Assembly (NCBI RefSeq): GCF_010748935.1
Contig: NZ_CP048796.1
Location: forward strand, 1,863,001-1,927,000
Origin: Providencia vermicola
GTDB lineage: Bacteria; Pseudomonadota; Gammaproteobacteria; Enterobacterales; Enterobacteriaceae
Length of the DNA: 64,000 nt
Direction: 5' to 3'
In this document: positions 11,050 through 20,370 of the stretch, piece by piece
How the letters are laid out: every line of letters starts with the position of its first letter
Position numbering within the stretch: position 1 is the first letter of the stretch
Translations under genes and position numbers: made by a program
Notes under the pieces: generated by a model
What the model saw: the letters and a program-made list of their open reading frames with translations, nothing else
Database searches by the model: none
Told to the model about the DNA's origin: nothing

Positions 11050-11700
11050 TTAATCGCTAGGTGAATTATCAATACTGACAGAAGATAGGTAGTTAAGCAA
11101 TGCGATATCATTATCAACACCAAGCTTCAACATCGCTGATTTCTTTTGGCTACTGATTGTTTTAATACTACGATTCAGCTTCTTAGCAATTTCTGTCACC
11201 AAAAAGCCTTCTGCAAATAGGCGTAAAACTTCACTTTCTTTTGGTGATAAGCGTTTGTCGCCGTAGCCACTTGCATTGACCTTCTCAAGCAGTTTACTCA
11301 CACTTTCAGGGGTAAATTTTTTACCTTTTTGTAATGCGGCTAATGCTTTAGGTAAGTCAGCGGGAGCACCTTGCTTCAGAACAATCCCTTCAATATCCAA
11401 TTCAAGGATAGCACTTAAGATAGCAGGGTTATTGTTCATTGTCAGAACGATAACCGAAAGGTCCGGATAGTGGCGTTTAATGTATTTAATTAATGTAATA
11501 CCATCACCGTATTTATCACCTGGCATCGATAAATCAGTGACTAAAACATCAGCATTTAAACGTGCTAAATTATTAATTAAAGATGTTGAGTCTTCAAATT
11601 CACCAACGATATTGACCCATTCTATCTGTTCGAGTGACTTTCTGATACCGAAAAGAACAATAGGATGATCATCGGCAACAATGACATTTAGGTTATTCAT
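11050..11700 (-). CDS. rcsB: Rcs phosphorelay response regulator
   Basis: 216 residues, the usual RcsB length and nearly identical in pattern to the E. coli protein. The receiver domain has the acidic pair Asp10-Asp11 and phospho-acceptor Asp56 in VTDLSMPG. The C-terminal LuxR-type helix-turn-helix contains LSPKESEVLRLFAEG and KTISSQKKSAM. It binds DNA as a homodimer or with RcsA to control capsule, flagellar and stress genes. It begins 1 nt after the rcsD stop and so is translationally coupled to it. Confidence 0.98.
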   Translation of the reverse strand: MNNLNVIVADDHPIVLFGIRKSLEQIEWVNIVGEFEDSTSLINNLARLNADVLVTDLSMPGDKYGDGITLIKYIKRHYPDLSVIVLTMNNNPAILSAILELDIEGIVLKQGAPADLPKALAALQKGKKFTPESVSKLLEKVNASGYGDKRLSPKESEVLRLFAEGFLVTEIAKKLNRSIKTISSQKKSAMLKLGVDNDIALLNYLSSVSIDNSPSD

Positions 11701-11701
11701 A

Positions 11702-14413
11702 TTATTGGTTACCTTCTAGCATTAGTTTTTTCACTGAAATATCCAGTTCTCTAATGCAATTACTTATTTTTAAGCTATTTTCTTCTGCTATGTAAAGTTC
11801 CAAATCTTCACAAAGCTTGTGAAGGAACCTAAAATCTAGCATAGCAAAAACTCCTTTTAAACGATGTGCTGTGTTTTTCAATTCGGTCAAATCCTCAACA
11901 CTTTCGCTATTATACAGTTTATTAATATCTATCGGTACTGTTGTTATGAACAATTCCTTATAATCGCTTTTTGATAAAATATGTTGATAAGTGTGAAGTA
12001 TACTTTCCATTGATTCATCATTGGTTTGAGCAAGCTCTTGGCTAGCAAATGGAATATGACCAATGGACTCTAAATTATTATCATCAGATGCTGCGTGTTC
12101 GATAAGCAAAGATATAGCATCAATCAGCTCATCTGCAAAGTTATAGTTAACTTCTAAATGCTGTGATGTGATTGAGTTGACACCTAGCACCGTTCCAGAA
12201 ACTTTTATGATGTTTTTAAACTGGTTTTCATCATTATCAGTGATCAATAAATCCCAATCCGAGTGTGGCGAACTTTCATGTAAGTCTAAAAAGTCAGCGC
12301 CGTAATGTGTTAGTGTGTTTCTGATTATTCTTGAAGCATCAGCATTATGAATAGCTAAACGAATATGTATATCTTCAAGTAAAGTCGGATAGCTATCGGC
12401 CATTGTTGCTGATTTAACAGGTAAAATAAGTTGGTAATGAGAGCCAATAGCAGGGCTACTATTAATTGTAAAAGTCCCATTCATCTTTTTACTGATTGCT
12501 TTACATAAATAGAAGGTAATGCCGGAACGGCTAAATCGTGATGAGGTAAGTACTTGCCCCGAAAATGGATGCTGAAGATTACTCAGTTCGTGCTTGGTGA
12601 GCCCCATACCACTATCTCTGATATCAATGATAATATGGTTTTTATCTTCTTGATAATTAAGGGTAATAGACACTTTTCCAAAAGAGGTGGTATCGATGGA
12701 GTACTCAAAAATGAGTTGTAAAAGATGTCTTAGATAGGTTGGATCTAATGAAAACATAGATTCAGGATTAATGTTATTATAAAAATAAAGCGTTAATCCT
12801 TTACTTCTAAGACGAAAAAGATTTTGTTTTAAAAATTGAGTGAGTAGTGAACTAACGGAAATTTTCTCAGCAGATGATTTACTGGCAGATGACTCAAGTG
12901 AATTTAATAAATTAATATTATTAAACCAGCGGCTAATATGAGTTGTTTGCAGGACGATGGTATCAATGAAATCTTGCTTATTTGCTGTCGGAGATTCAAT
13001 AAGTCCTTCAACGGCGTTATTTAACAGCGTTAAGGAAGGTTGAATTTCCTTCTGCATATTCTCAAAGACAACCTTTCTCAACTGAATATTTTTCTTATAC
13101 TCACGGTTAGCGAGTTCTTGTCGCCGTTGTGTCAATGCTTCTTTATCTTTATCAATAATAATGAAAAGATAAGTATCTTCTAGCATGTTAATTTTAACGA
13201 GAATGACTTCATAAACGTTGTTCTCAATCGAGATTTGGATCATGTCATGGTTATTTGTAGCCAATTCCTTGATATGGTTAAGATCCATAGACGGTAATAA
13301 GGAGTTGGCCGCATTATTACTGAGCAATTTTTTATTGGTTGTAAAGTCATACACCAAAATACCGTAACTAATGTTGTTAATGATGTCGTGATTAAGCGTA
13401 TCTTTCAGCTTCAACTCATGTTGCATAATCGAGTTAGGTGAAATAATCCGTTTACGAATAAAGATACTGGTAAAGAAAGCCAGTAATGTCACAATAATGA
13501 TGCAAGTCAACAGCCAAAGGTTATAACCAATGATACCAACAACCAGATCTTTTAAGGGAACACGATAATAAACCTGATAATTGCTACCTTCTATCTGTTG
13601 TGCAAAAACGATACTAGTGCCTCGAAGTTCAACATTAGAAAGCTTATTTGTGTCACTGTTGCGTAGTGATAAGGAAATATTATCGCCTTTAAGATTGGTT
13701 GGCAGTATAGAGTTGATTGATATATCAAAAGAAATAACACTGGTTAACTGCCCTGGCGAGTTAAACATCAAACGGTAGGTATAGTAATAGATATGCTCAG
13801 GTGTCAGTTTTTGTAGATTAGAAATAATCTCTCTTCTATCTAACAGTGTCGACTGGGTTAACATGTCTGTACGCTTTTCTTCCGCGGTTAACGTGAGATA
13901 GCTCTCTTTAAAGCGTAATTCAGGTTTTAAAATAGAATGTGTGGTTACCAAGACTAGCGTGTTATCAGAACCATTAAGAAAATACATTGAGTTGTATTCA
14001 TTGCGTGCCCCCCAAACAATTTCCATGTAGTCGGCAAGCTTACTTGCTAACTGAATATTTTGCTCCTTATCATTACCAAATAAAATAGCATCGATAGTTT
14101 GGTTTGAACTGCTTAGCCAAAAAACATCGTGGCGGATTTTTGTAAGGTGAGGGGGCGAGGGAAGCGTTGTGACTTCAGAAAGTGGCGTCAACTTCTCATT
14201 AACCAGCTTGTACATCAAATTGGCTTGATAACGGTAATCTTCAATCTGATAGGCCAGCTGTTTTGCCATGGTATCCAACGCGGCTTTACGGCTGATAACC
14301 CATGAATGATATGAATTATAAAGCGACAGAGATAGCATCACGACCAGTAACAGGATAAAGACGTAAAATAGGCGGGAAAGCAATGTCGTTTTTATTAGTA
14401 ATTGTCTGTACAT
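11702..14413 (-). CDS. rcsD: Rcs phosphotransfer protein
   Basis: 903 residues. It has an N-terminal membrane helix (about 15-35), a periplasmic sensor region, a second helix near 300, a degenerate kinase-like region lacking the phospho-accepting SHELRTP box, an ATPase-like remnant (SGMGLTKHEL), an ABL-type region and a C-terminal HPt domain. The phosphotransfer histidine is His850 in HRLKGVFAML. It relays phosphate from RcsC to RcsB. The gene precedes rcsB in an operon; the rcsDB><rcsC order is canonical. Confidence 0.95.
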   Translation of the reverse strand: MYRQLLIKTTLLSRLFYVFILLLVVMLSLSLYNSYHSWVISRKAALDTMAKQLAYQIEDYRYQANLMYKLVNEKLTPLSEVTTLPSPPHLTKIRHDVFWLSSSNQTIDAILFGNDKEQNIQLASKLADYMEIVWGARNEYNSMYFLNGSDNTLVLVTTHSILKPELRFKESYLTLTAEEKRTDMLTQSTLLDRREIISNLQKLTPEHIYYYTYRLMFNSPGQLTSVISFDISINSILPTNLKGDNISLSLRNSDTNKLSNVELRGTSIVFAQQIEGSNYQVYYRVPLKDLVVGIIGYNLWLLTCIIIVTLLAFFTSIFIRKRIISPNSIMQHELKLKDTLNHDIINNISYGILVYDFTTNKKLLSNNAANSLLPSMDLNHIKELATNNHDMIQISIENNVYEVILVKINMLEDTYLFIIIDKDKEALTQRRQELANREYKKNIQLRKVVFENMQKEIQPSLTLLNNAVEGLIESPTANKQDFIDTIVLQTTHISRWFNNINLLNSLESSASKSSAEKISVSSLLTQFLKQNLFRLRSKGLTLYFYNNINPESMFSLDPTYLRHLLQLIFEYSIDTTSFGKVSITLNYQEDKNHIIIDIRDSGMGLTKHELSNLQHPFSGQVLTSSRFSRSGITFYLCKAISKKMNGTFTINSSPAIGSHYQLILPVKSATMADSYPTLLEDIHIRLAIHNADASRIIRNTLTHYGADFLDLHESSPHSDWDLLITDNDENQFKNIIKVSGTVLGVNSITSQHLEVNYNFADELIDAISLLIEHAASDDNNLESIGHIPFASQELAQTNDESMESILHTYQHILSKSDYKELFITTVPIDINKLYNSESVEDLTELKNTAHRLKGVFAMLDFRFLHKLCEDLELYIAEENSLKISNCIRELDISVKKLMLEGNQ

Positions 14414-14589
14414 ATTATGGTGAGCAGTCCTGTCGGCAAAAATATATTAATTGATTAAAAATCATACGCCTATGAAAATATGAGACACCGATTTTGCACA
14501 GATATTAACACTTTTATTATGAAATAGAGAACAATTGAGTGAAGATTAGCCAAACAGAATAAAAAAATCAATTTTTTTACTTTCAGGGG

Positions 14590-14618
14590 TAGACAAGCTG
14601 CGTCGATTCCTCCATAAT
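14590..14618 (+). promoter_or_regulatory. promoter of the tRNA-Ser/tRNA-Thr unit
   Basis: TAGACA, 17-nt spacer, CATAAT, followed by a GC-rich discriminator (CGCGCCCC) just before the tRNA-Ser gene. Such discriminators are typical of stringently controlled stable-RNA promoters. Confidence 0.65.
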
Positions 14619-14628
14619 CGCGCCCCAT

Positions 14629-14716
<88 letters not shown>

Positions 14717-14721
14717 TATTC

Positions 14722-14797
<76 letters not shown>

Positions 14798-14803
14798 AAT
14801 AAG

Positions 14804-14846
14804 AACCCGTTATCTCTCAATCAGATAGCGGGTTTTTTCTTTTTTG
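14804..14846 (+). terminator. terminator after the tRNA pair
   Basis: Inverted repeat AACCCGTTATCT / AGATAGCGGGTT (one G-T pair) followed by TTTTTTCTTTTTT. Confidence 0.9.
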
Positions 14847-14855
14847 TAATTCATG

Positions 14856-15326
14856 TCATTTGACCACCTCTAATAACTGATGGGACATATTTGGGACATC
14901 TTCACCAAAAAGAGCATCAATTTTCATTGCGTGTTCTTTCAAATGGGATGGTGCAAGATGCGCATATCTCTTGACCATTTCTATGGATTCCCAGCCGCCC
15001 ATTTCTTGAAGCGCAGATAGTGGAACTCCAGCTTGTACTAACCAACTAGCCCATGTGTGCCTTAGGTCATGAAATCGAAAGTTTTCTATGCCAGCTCTGC
15101 GCAATCCTGTTTTCCAAGCTGTATTATGGTTAATTCTCATTTTGCTAACTTTAGCTGTGGGCGTTCCATCTGACCTATGCCATGCTTCAGTATGAACAAA
15201 TACAAAGCGCTGGTGTTTTCCTATTTGTTCTCTCAATACCTTGCAGGCGGTATTATTTAGGGCAACACCTATCGCTTTCCCTCCCTTTGCATCTTCAGGG
15301 TGGATCCAAGCTAGATCTATCTGTGA
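14856..15326 (-). pseudogene. tyrosine integrase, C-terminal stump
   Basis: The frame encodes only the catalytic C-terminus of a phage/island integrase: [18 protein letters not shown], then [16 protein letters not shown] (the R..HxxR box) and [17 protein letters not shown] with the active-site tyrosine. A stop at 15327-15329 cuts the frame, and the N-terminal DNA-binding half is absent, with unrelated sequence beyond. It points towards the tRNA-Thr gene, the usual geometry for an element integrated at a tRNA. It marks the left edge of a decayed island. Confidence 0.85.
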
Positions 15327-15750
15327 TCATTCAAGATGGAGTATGTTTGAACGTCTTAACACTGTAGCTAATACAAAGATAACAACCGGTCTAAATATTT
15401 CAGGCATATATGATCGGCTGTCAGAGGTTGACCAGGCGCTATCGTTGATAATAAACGCTTAGGCCGCACATTAGAACTAGTAAAAATGGTTCAAGATAAG
15501 CGTGATAATACCCGCTTTCAAGCCGTCCCAGCAGGCAATCGCCCATCTCGAAGACATAAAAAACCGACAGAAAAGAAACCCCAATGTACACTCAATAACG
15601 ACGATATGCTTGAGACTTTAACAAAACTTCAGATTCGTTCAGAAGAAATATTTGGAAGCAAAGTTTAAAATAATATTATGCGTGCTATAACGGTGAAATC
15701 ATGGATGCTAATGAAGCCATGGAAAAACGATTGGCTATTATTGTCGAATT
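15327..15750. other. remnant region of the decayed island
   Basis: No complete gene is convincing. An open frame on the plus strand (15432-15668) encodes a basic peptide with LGRTLELVKMVQDKRDNTR and PSRRHKKPTEKKPQ that I do not recognise; it has no clear ribosome-binding site and probably is a C-terminal scrap of a mobile-element protein. A short fragment reading MDANEAMEKRLAIIVEF (about 15701-15751) is also broken. Confidence 0.4.
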
Positions 15751-16668
15751 TTGAAAAACCTTAAAAGTGTACATAATCGCTCCAATGAATGTTTACCTCC
15801 TAGAGGATTAGATGAATCAATTTATTATCGGAGTGAGGGTGATGAACCTTCGGTTAAAACGGCACTCAGTAATCCTTGGGTAAAAGGAACTGAGGATTTT
15901 GCCATAACCTCAACAAAAGGTGTTAAACGTTCGATAAATACTGCTGCTGAACTTGGTGTGTTACCTCCGCCTTTGCAAGGTATGAATTTTCTTCTTAAAT
16001 CTCGGGTATCTCAAAGTCCTCGCATCATGAAAGAAAATGTTGAAGCTATCTATTTATTGCGGTTTGTTTATGACCCCTATGAAAATCTTTCTGAGGTTAT
16101 CAATATTATCATTGGGTCTATCGTTAACCAAATGCCGCCAACGAGAAAACGAAAGCTATCGGATTATATTCAAATGGCAGGTGCTATTTCTAATATAAAC
16201 AAACCAATTAATTTTAATGATAGATTTAAAATTGATGAACAAGTGAATGTATCGGTTAGAAATTTTGCCGAAGGCGTGACGATTGATATCATGACGGAAT
16301 CACAGATTCGGAAATTTATTGTGGCAGCAATAATCACGCGTATTGTTGCGTTCATTATCACAAAGTCCCCGTCTTTTTTTAAACCTTTAGGTGGTCCCCG
16401 TGCGGTGATCAGTCGAACAGTCATTGTAGCCACTCTGATATACAGCTATGGGACCATTGAAAAAATGGCGGAAGCGGCAAAGCGACTGAAGAATAAGAAT
16501 CGCGCCGTCTATGACGCGATGGACAAAAGTCAAATTACCATGGCCTATTATTTCGTTGAAGAGGAATTAAGCCCATTAATCACGTTAGCTGCAAGCCCAA
16601 GTAATGCCGCGAGTGATGATGCTTTTGTTGCTGAAATTCGACACTTAATTAATAAGTATAAAAATTAG
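15751..16668 (+). CDS. uncharacterised 305-residue protein with hydrophobic segment
   Basis: I do not recognise this protein. The frame is open from 15715, but the only early start is a TTG at 15751 with no good ribosome-binding site, so the 5' end may have been lost by recombination. Residues ~190-245 contain two hydrophobic stretches (FIVAAIITRIVAFIIT and SRTVIVATLIYSYG) separated by a Gly-Pro turn, suggesting a membrane hairpin; the rest is soluble and helical. It converges on, and overlaps by 4 nt, a type VI Hcp gene, so a secreted-effector or immunity role is possible but unproven. Confidence 0.5.
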   Translation: MKNLKSVHNRSNECLPPRGLDESIYYRSEGDEPSVKTALSNPWVKGTEDFAITSTKGVKRSINTAAELGVLPPPLQGMNFLLKSRVSQSPRIMKENVEAIYLLRFVYDPYENLSEVINIIIGSIVNQMPPTRKRKLSDYIQMAGAISNINKPINFNDRFKIDEQVNVSVRNFAEGVTIDIMTESQIRKFIVAAIITRIVAFIITKSPSFFKPLGGPRAVISRTVIVATLIYSYGTIEKMAEAAKRLKNKNRAVYDAMDKSQITMAYYFVEEELSPLITLAASPSNAASDDAFVAEIRHLINKYKN

Positions 16669-17144
16669 AATACACTATCATTAGATATACTGTAGCCAGA
16701 TGTGCCAGCCATAATTTGAGCTGTTGTAATATCACGATATCGGATCGTCAATCGCTCTTCCGGTTCGATATCATTACGTAAAATATTGTTTGAGCATTGA
16801 TGAGAGTAATCAATAATCGATGCTTCGTTTAATTTTACCGTGAAATATTTTTCAATTCCGCCATTCTGAGCTGTTCGATAATAATTGAAGACGAGATTGA
16901 GCGTTTCATTATTTGAAACCGCAATTAACAATAATGGCGATGATTTATCTATCTATTTGGTAAATTGGATAGGTTGGTGCGGCAAATTTTGCGATCTGGA
17001 TATGGAAAAATTTAATTCAGTGACAAATATCGCATCTTTTTTATCTGTTTGATAACGGTTTCCGATTGAATCTAAAGTTCCACAACCGCGTGATATCAAA
17101 GCTTGTTGTTTTCCTTCTAACGTTAGATAGATTAAATTAGCCAT
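16665..17144 (-). pseudogene. hcp: type VI secretion Hcp-family protein interrupted by an in-frame amber codon
   Basis: The N-terminal part (17144-16956) reads IYLTLEGKQQALISRGCG and ends PIQFTK, then a TAG codon (16953-16955). The same frame continues IDKSSPLLLIAVSNNETL and on through NYYRTAQNGG, LTIRYRDIT and AGTSGYSIS to a normal stop. Without the amber the product would be ~158 residues, a normal Hcp length with the family C-terminal signature. Hcp forms the tube of the type VI secretion machine. No other T6SS structural genes are nearby, so it is an orphan. It is divergent from the Sel1-repeat gene. Confidence 0.75.
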
Positions 17145-17179
17145 TAATAAATAAATCCATAATTAGGTGAATTTTGGTT

Positions 17180-18102
17180 ATGCTAAGTAATAAAATTATA
17201 ATGGTCACTGTATTCCTACTCTTATGCAATCCCGTATGGTCTTATTCTGAACCAACGATCAAATGTATTCCTGAGGAAAATAATTTTCCGGCGTGTGAGG
17301 CTTTAGCAAACCAAGGGGATGATGAGGCATTATTAATTGTCGGGCGTTTTTATGAAACGGGCACTGGTGTCGAAAAAATATCGAAAAGGCAGAAGAAATT
17401 TATCAGAGACTGTCGGATAAGAACGATGCAAACGGGATGAATCGTTTAGCGATGCTAAAAGAAGACCAAGGAAAAAAAAATGAGGCTATTTTGCTTTATC
17501 AAAAAGCGGCAGAGCTTGGATCATCTTCGGCTGACTATAATTTAGGCATATTATACGAGTTGGATAATAATTATACCAAAGCGAAAGAGGTGTATGAAAT
17601 TGCAATTAAAAAACATAAATCAAGTAGTGCAATGATGAGTCTGGGTGACCTATACCGTAATGGTCGTGGGGGAGAGATAAACACTGATTTAGCTGAAAAA
17701 TGGTATAAAGAATCGATAAAATTCGGTAATGATTTTGCGATTACTCGATTAGGTTATTTGTACGGTGATTTAGAAAATTATGATGATGCAATAAAATGCT
17801 ATGAAAAAGCCATCATCAAAGGGGATCCTGCGGCAATGAATTCAATGGGGTTGCTTTATCAGCATGGTTTTGGTGTTCAACGTGATATCAATAAAGCAGT
17901 AAAACTCTATCAAGATGCTTCCAATAAAGATAGTCTTGGTGGTTTAATTAACTTGGGATTGATGTATGAGGAAGGACTTGGTGTGCCTCAAAGTTATGAG
18001 AAAGCTGTCGAATTATACAAAAGAGCTTATCAACTAGGTTACACCGATATTCAATTACGGATTGACTACTTAGATAAAAAAATTCATAAAAAAAATAACT
18101 AA
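17180..18102 (+). pseudogene. Sel1-repeat (TPR-like) secreted protein with a 1-nt frameshift
   Basis: The start at 17180 gives a signal peptide (LLLCNPVWS). Residues run through GRFYETGTGVEK, then the frame is lost at a run of six A (17373-17378). Restoring one A continues NIEKAEEIYQRLSDKNDANG and joins the downstream frame (17437-18102), which holds several ~36-residue Sel1 repeats such as AMNSMGLLYQHGFGVQRDINKA. The intact product would be ~307 residues. Sel1 proteins are periplasmic scaffolds and sometimes immunity proteins; the divergent hcp makes the latter worth considering. A homopolymer sequencing error is possible. Confidence 0.7.
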
Positions 18103-18389
18103 TGTATGGATTTAACATAAAGGTGCTTAAGCTACCCAATGCTTAGGCATTCAAAATTCCCATCTTCCTACCGTAAAAAAGACCATTTTGTGTTGCTCAT
18201 TTGTTATCAAAATGGCGGTTTCGGTTTCACGGTAAAAATAACGCCAACCGGCTATTTTTCCAGAATTGCCAAGATTTTTGGGTTGGTACAGGTGTGGCTA
18301 TTTCGGGGGGGAGGGGCGGTAACTTGGATTCGATTAACAGTATTGCCTGTTTAACATCATGGGTTTTGGAGGAACCAGTAGAATATTTC

Positions 18390-18677
18390 TTAGCAAAAAG
18401 TAAACCGAAGAAAAAATGACCATATAATATATATAATGACAATTAGTACATAGGACCACCTTAATTTTTTATTTCTTTCAAAAAAGAACAATAAGATACA
18501 TGGTATTAATATTAAAATAGGCTCAATTATATACCTACCTCCAAGGGGAAGTTGACAAAGATTATCTACATCCCCATCACCAACCATCCATTCATAGTCA
18601 GATGTTGAAAGGATATTAATTAATAGTAACAAAAAGATTAAATACAGAAACGCGCCTATTTTTAGTATTATTTTCAT
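18390..18677 (-). CDS. small membrane protein, probable immunity protein of the upstream toxin remnant
   Basis: 95 residues with three hydrophobic segments (about 5-25, 50-68, 73-92), a polar loop containing DYEWMVGDGDVDN and a Cys-rich end. AGGAA lies 9 nt before the ATG. It starts 1 nt after the stop of a broken toxin-like C-terminal frame, the spacing typical of effector-immunity pairs. Function is inferred only from this position; no family is recognised. Confidence 0.55.
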   Translation of the reverse strand: MKIILKIGAFLYLIFLLLLINILSTSDYEWMVGDGDVDNLCQLPLGGRYIIEPILILIPCILLFFFERNKKLRWSYVLIVIIYIIWSFFLRFTFC

Positions 18678-18678
18678 A

Positions 18679-18923
18679 TCAAGAAATTCCTAGAAGCTTT
18701 CTAATTCTATCTCTATTTTCTAAAATCCTCCTACCATAAGATGTCCACTCTCTAATAGGTTCTCCTTTGTTTGAGTAATAAGATTGAATAAAATCATCTA
18801 GTTTTCTAGCCGTTCCTCTCTTTATATTTGGTTAAATAATCAGCATCACCAAATGTATTCCACCATACTGTGTCTAGTAAATCCCATTTAGGGTAATCAG
18901 GAAAATTGTTCTGCACAACTGAA
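18679..18923 (-). pseudogene. C-terminal remnant of a polymorphic-toxin-like protein
   Basis: On the minus strand one frame reads FPDYPKWDLLDTVWWNTFG and DADYLTKYKERNG, hits a stop near 18809, and a neighbouring frame continues RKLDDFIQSYYSNKGEPIRE, WTSYGRRILENRDRI, RKLLGIS then stop. A single indel thus breaks an ~80-residue domain whose upstream part is missing and replaced by an IS3 scrap. The hydrophilic C-terminal domain followed at once by a small membrane gene resembles a toxin-immunity cassette tail. Toxin activity cannot be named. Confidence 0.45.
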
Positions 18924-19052
18924 TCAGGACACTTTTCTTAAGGAATTTTGTTCATACTCAATGGGTGGCAGATCACCGTTGGCAGTATGAAACCTTTGCA
19001 AATCACAGTTCTCATCTCGAAACGAAGCGTTACCAATTAGCAGTGTAGGGTC
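18924..19052 (-). mobile_element. IS3-family transposase C-terminal fragment
   Basis: A 42-residue frame ends LQRFHTANGDLPPIEYEQNS then LRKVS and stop. This resembles the C-terminal tail of IS3-family OrfB transposases. No inverted ends or complete transposase are present. It abuts the toxin remnant, so insertion and deletion probably truncated that gene. Confidence 0.6.
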
Positions 19053-19065
19053 AGAATGGTAAATG

Positions 19066-19711
19066 CGTAATTGTCAATAAACAGGCCATTTCCTCGCTGT
19101 AGGTTTAGATGACTTCATTCCTTAAATATCTAATGAGAACATCAATTACACCCGAAACGTCATCATGCATAAGAATGGAAGTACAAACTAAAAAGATAAA
19201 AAAATTTCCAAGTTTAAAAAACATATCTACATTATTTCCATATTTATAATGACTTAATCTTAATACCTATTGTAACAAATAGAAACATTTATCCAATAAA
19301 GGTTATTGAGCATCGAAAATAGATGGTTGGGTTAAATATCACTAAAGATACACACTTTCAGGAGTAAACGGCTCAAACAAAAATGCCCCCCGAAGTATCT
19401 TAATGCTCTGTAGGCGATATTAGGTTAAAGAGAATAGAACGGCGGTTTGCCGGTATTAGTGATAGTTAACATTATTTATGAGTATATTGGCGCAATCAAA
19501 AACAACGACTGTGCTGTTTTGAGCGTTTTTAGTGCAGATTAGCAGCGGGTAGCATGCCGCTTTGGGATATTTTCATTTATTTATGAATACAATCACCAGC
19601 AGGTGACAATATTTTTGGCTTTAATATAGATAATACATGACAGTTTTAAACTGACGTATGGTTAATACGTCAGTTTATGAGCTCTGGATAAAGCGTTTAG
19701 TGATAAGCGGG
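19066..19711. other. gene-free remnant stretch
   Basis: No coding frame with a ribosome-binding site is seen on either strand. The only structure noted is the perfect hairpin near 19648-19676. The stretch is the right-hand end of the decayed island. Confidence 0.5.
19648..19676. repeat. perfect 12-bp inverted repeat
   Basis: AAACTGACGTAT, 5-nt loop, ATACGTCAGTTT. It lies downstream of the small gene ending at 19712 and could act as its terminator, although no T-run follows. Confidence 0.6.
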
Positions 19712-19930
19712 TTATTTTTTTATAATTCGCTGATAGATTAATGGGCTATATAGGATAATAGCTAAAGCGATATACCCGAATATCCAGCTCAATTGGAAGT
19801 CATGGGCATAAACACCAACAAAGCTAATAATTAGTGCGGTTATTCTAAAGCCGAAAAGATTAAAAAGAGAGTATAGTAACTCGAAAAGAAAACTAAAAAT
19901 TCCCACAATAGCTTCTATAAGAGAGTCCAT
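19712..19930 (-). CDS. small hydrophobic membrane protein
   Basis: 72 residues with two clear membrane helices (about 5-25 and 30-65) and a basic tail QRIIKK. AAGGAA sits 6 nt before the ATG, which supports translation. It contains an aromatic N-terminal helix rich in Phe and Leu (FSFLFELLYSLFNLFG). No family is recognised with confidence; it could be a small stress or transport accessory peptide. It is a single gene on the edge of the decayed island. Confidence 0.6.
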   Translation of the reverse strand: MDSLIEAIVGIFSFLFELLYSLFNLFGFRITALIISFVGVYAHDFQLSWIFGYIALAIILYSPLIYQRIIKK

Positions 19931-20283
19931 ATTTATTCCTTATTTCCATCATTTCTCTATTTCGAATAATTTTACAGTATTAAGTCAAATTTTTATAGGG
20001 GAAATGATGATAGACAGGGGCATCATTGTTATAAAACAGTCATTAAATTCTGGTGTTTATTTTTTATCTCTTTGATTAAAAAGATAATGTAAATGTTATT
20101 GGATTGAAATAGTAGACATCGTTGATTGTGCTTTTTATCGAGGGTAAATGTTATAAATTTTTTCTATAGGGCAAAAATGATGCATTTTTTAGAGACTAGC
20201 TTTATTATAATAAACACCTTATTTGAGTGGTTCCGAGTTAATCGGATCTGACAGCAATAAATGTATGCATTATGTCATGATAT
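19931..20283. other. AT-rich intergenic region upstream of catA
   Basis: No gene seen. It must contain the promoters of the divergent small membrane gene and catA, but no convincing -35/-10 pair stands out. Confidence 0.4.
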
Positions 20284-20370
20284 GGAGCAGAAAATATGTT
20301 GCTTAGTAAAGCAGAGAGAGTCGCCCTTCTTCGTTAAAAACCATTATTAATCAACGAGAAGGGCAATAAA
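20284..20370 (+). promoter_or_regulatory. leader peptide and RBS-sequestering hairpin of catA
   Basis: A leader frame (20296-20337) with its own GGAG encodes MLLSKAERVALLR. The stretch GCCCTTCTTCGTT (20323-20335) pairs with AACGAGAAGGGC (20353-20364), with one bulged T. The second arm contains the catA ribosome-binding site. Drug-stalled ribosomes on the leader would open the stem and free catA translation. This is the design of translational attenuation known for inducible cat genes; here it is inferred from sequence. Confidence 0.7.

Noticed and set aside
15182..15462. Short plus-strand frames over the integrase stump
   Set aside because: They lie opposite the integrase frame and have no coding features.
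18139..18419. Two overlapping plus-strand frames
   Set aside because: No RBS, low-complexity G-rich centre (six or more G), and partly antisense to the membrane gene; probably scraps of the decayed island.
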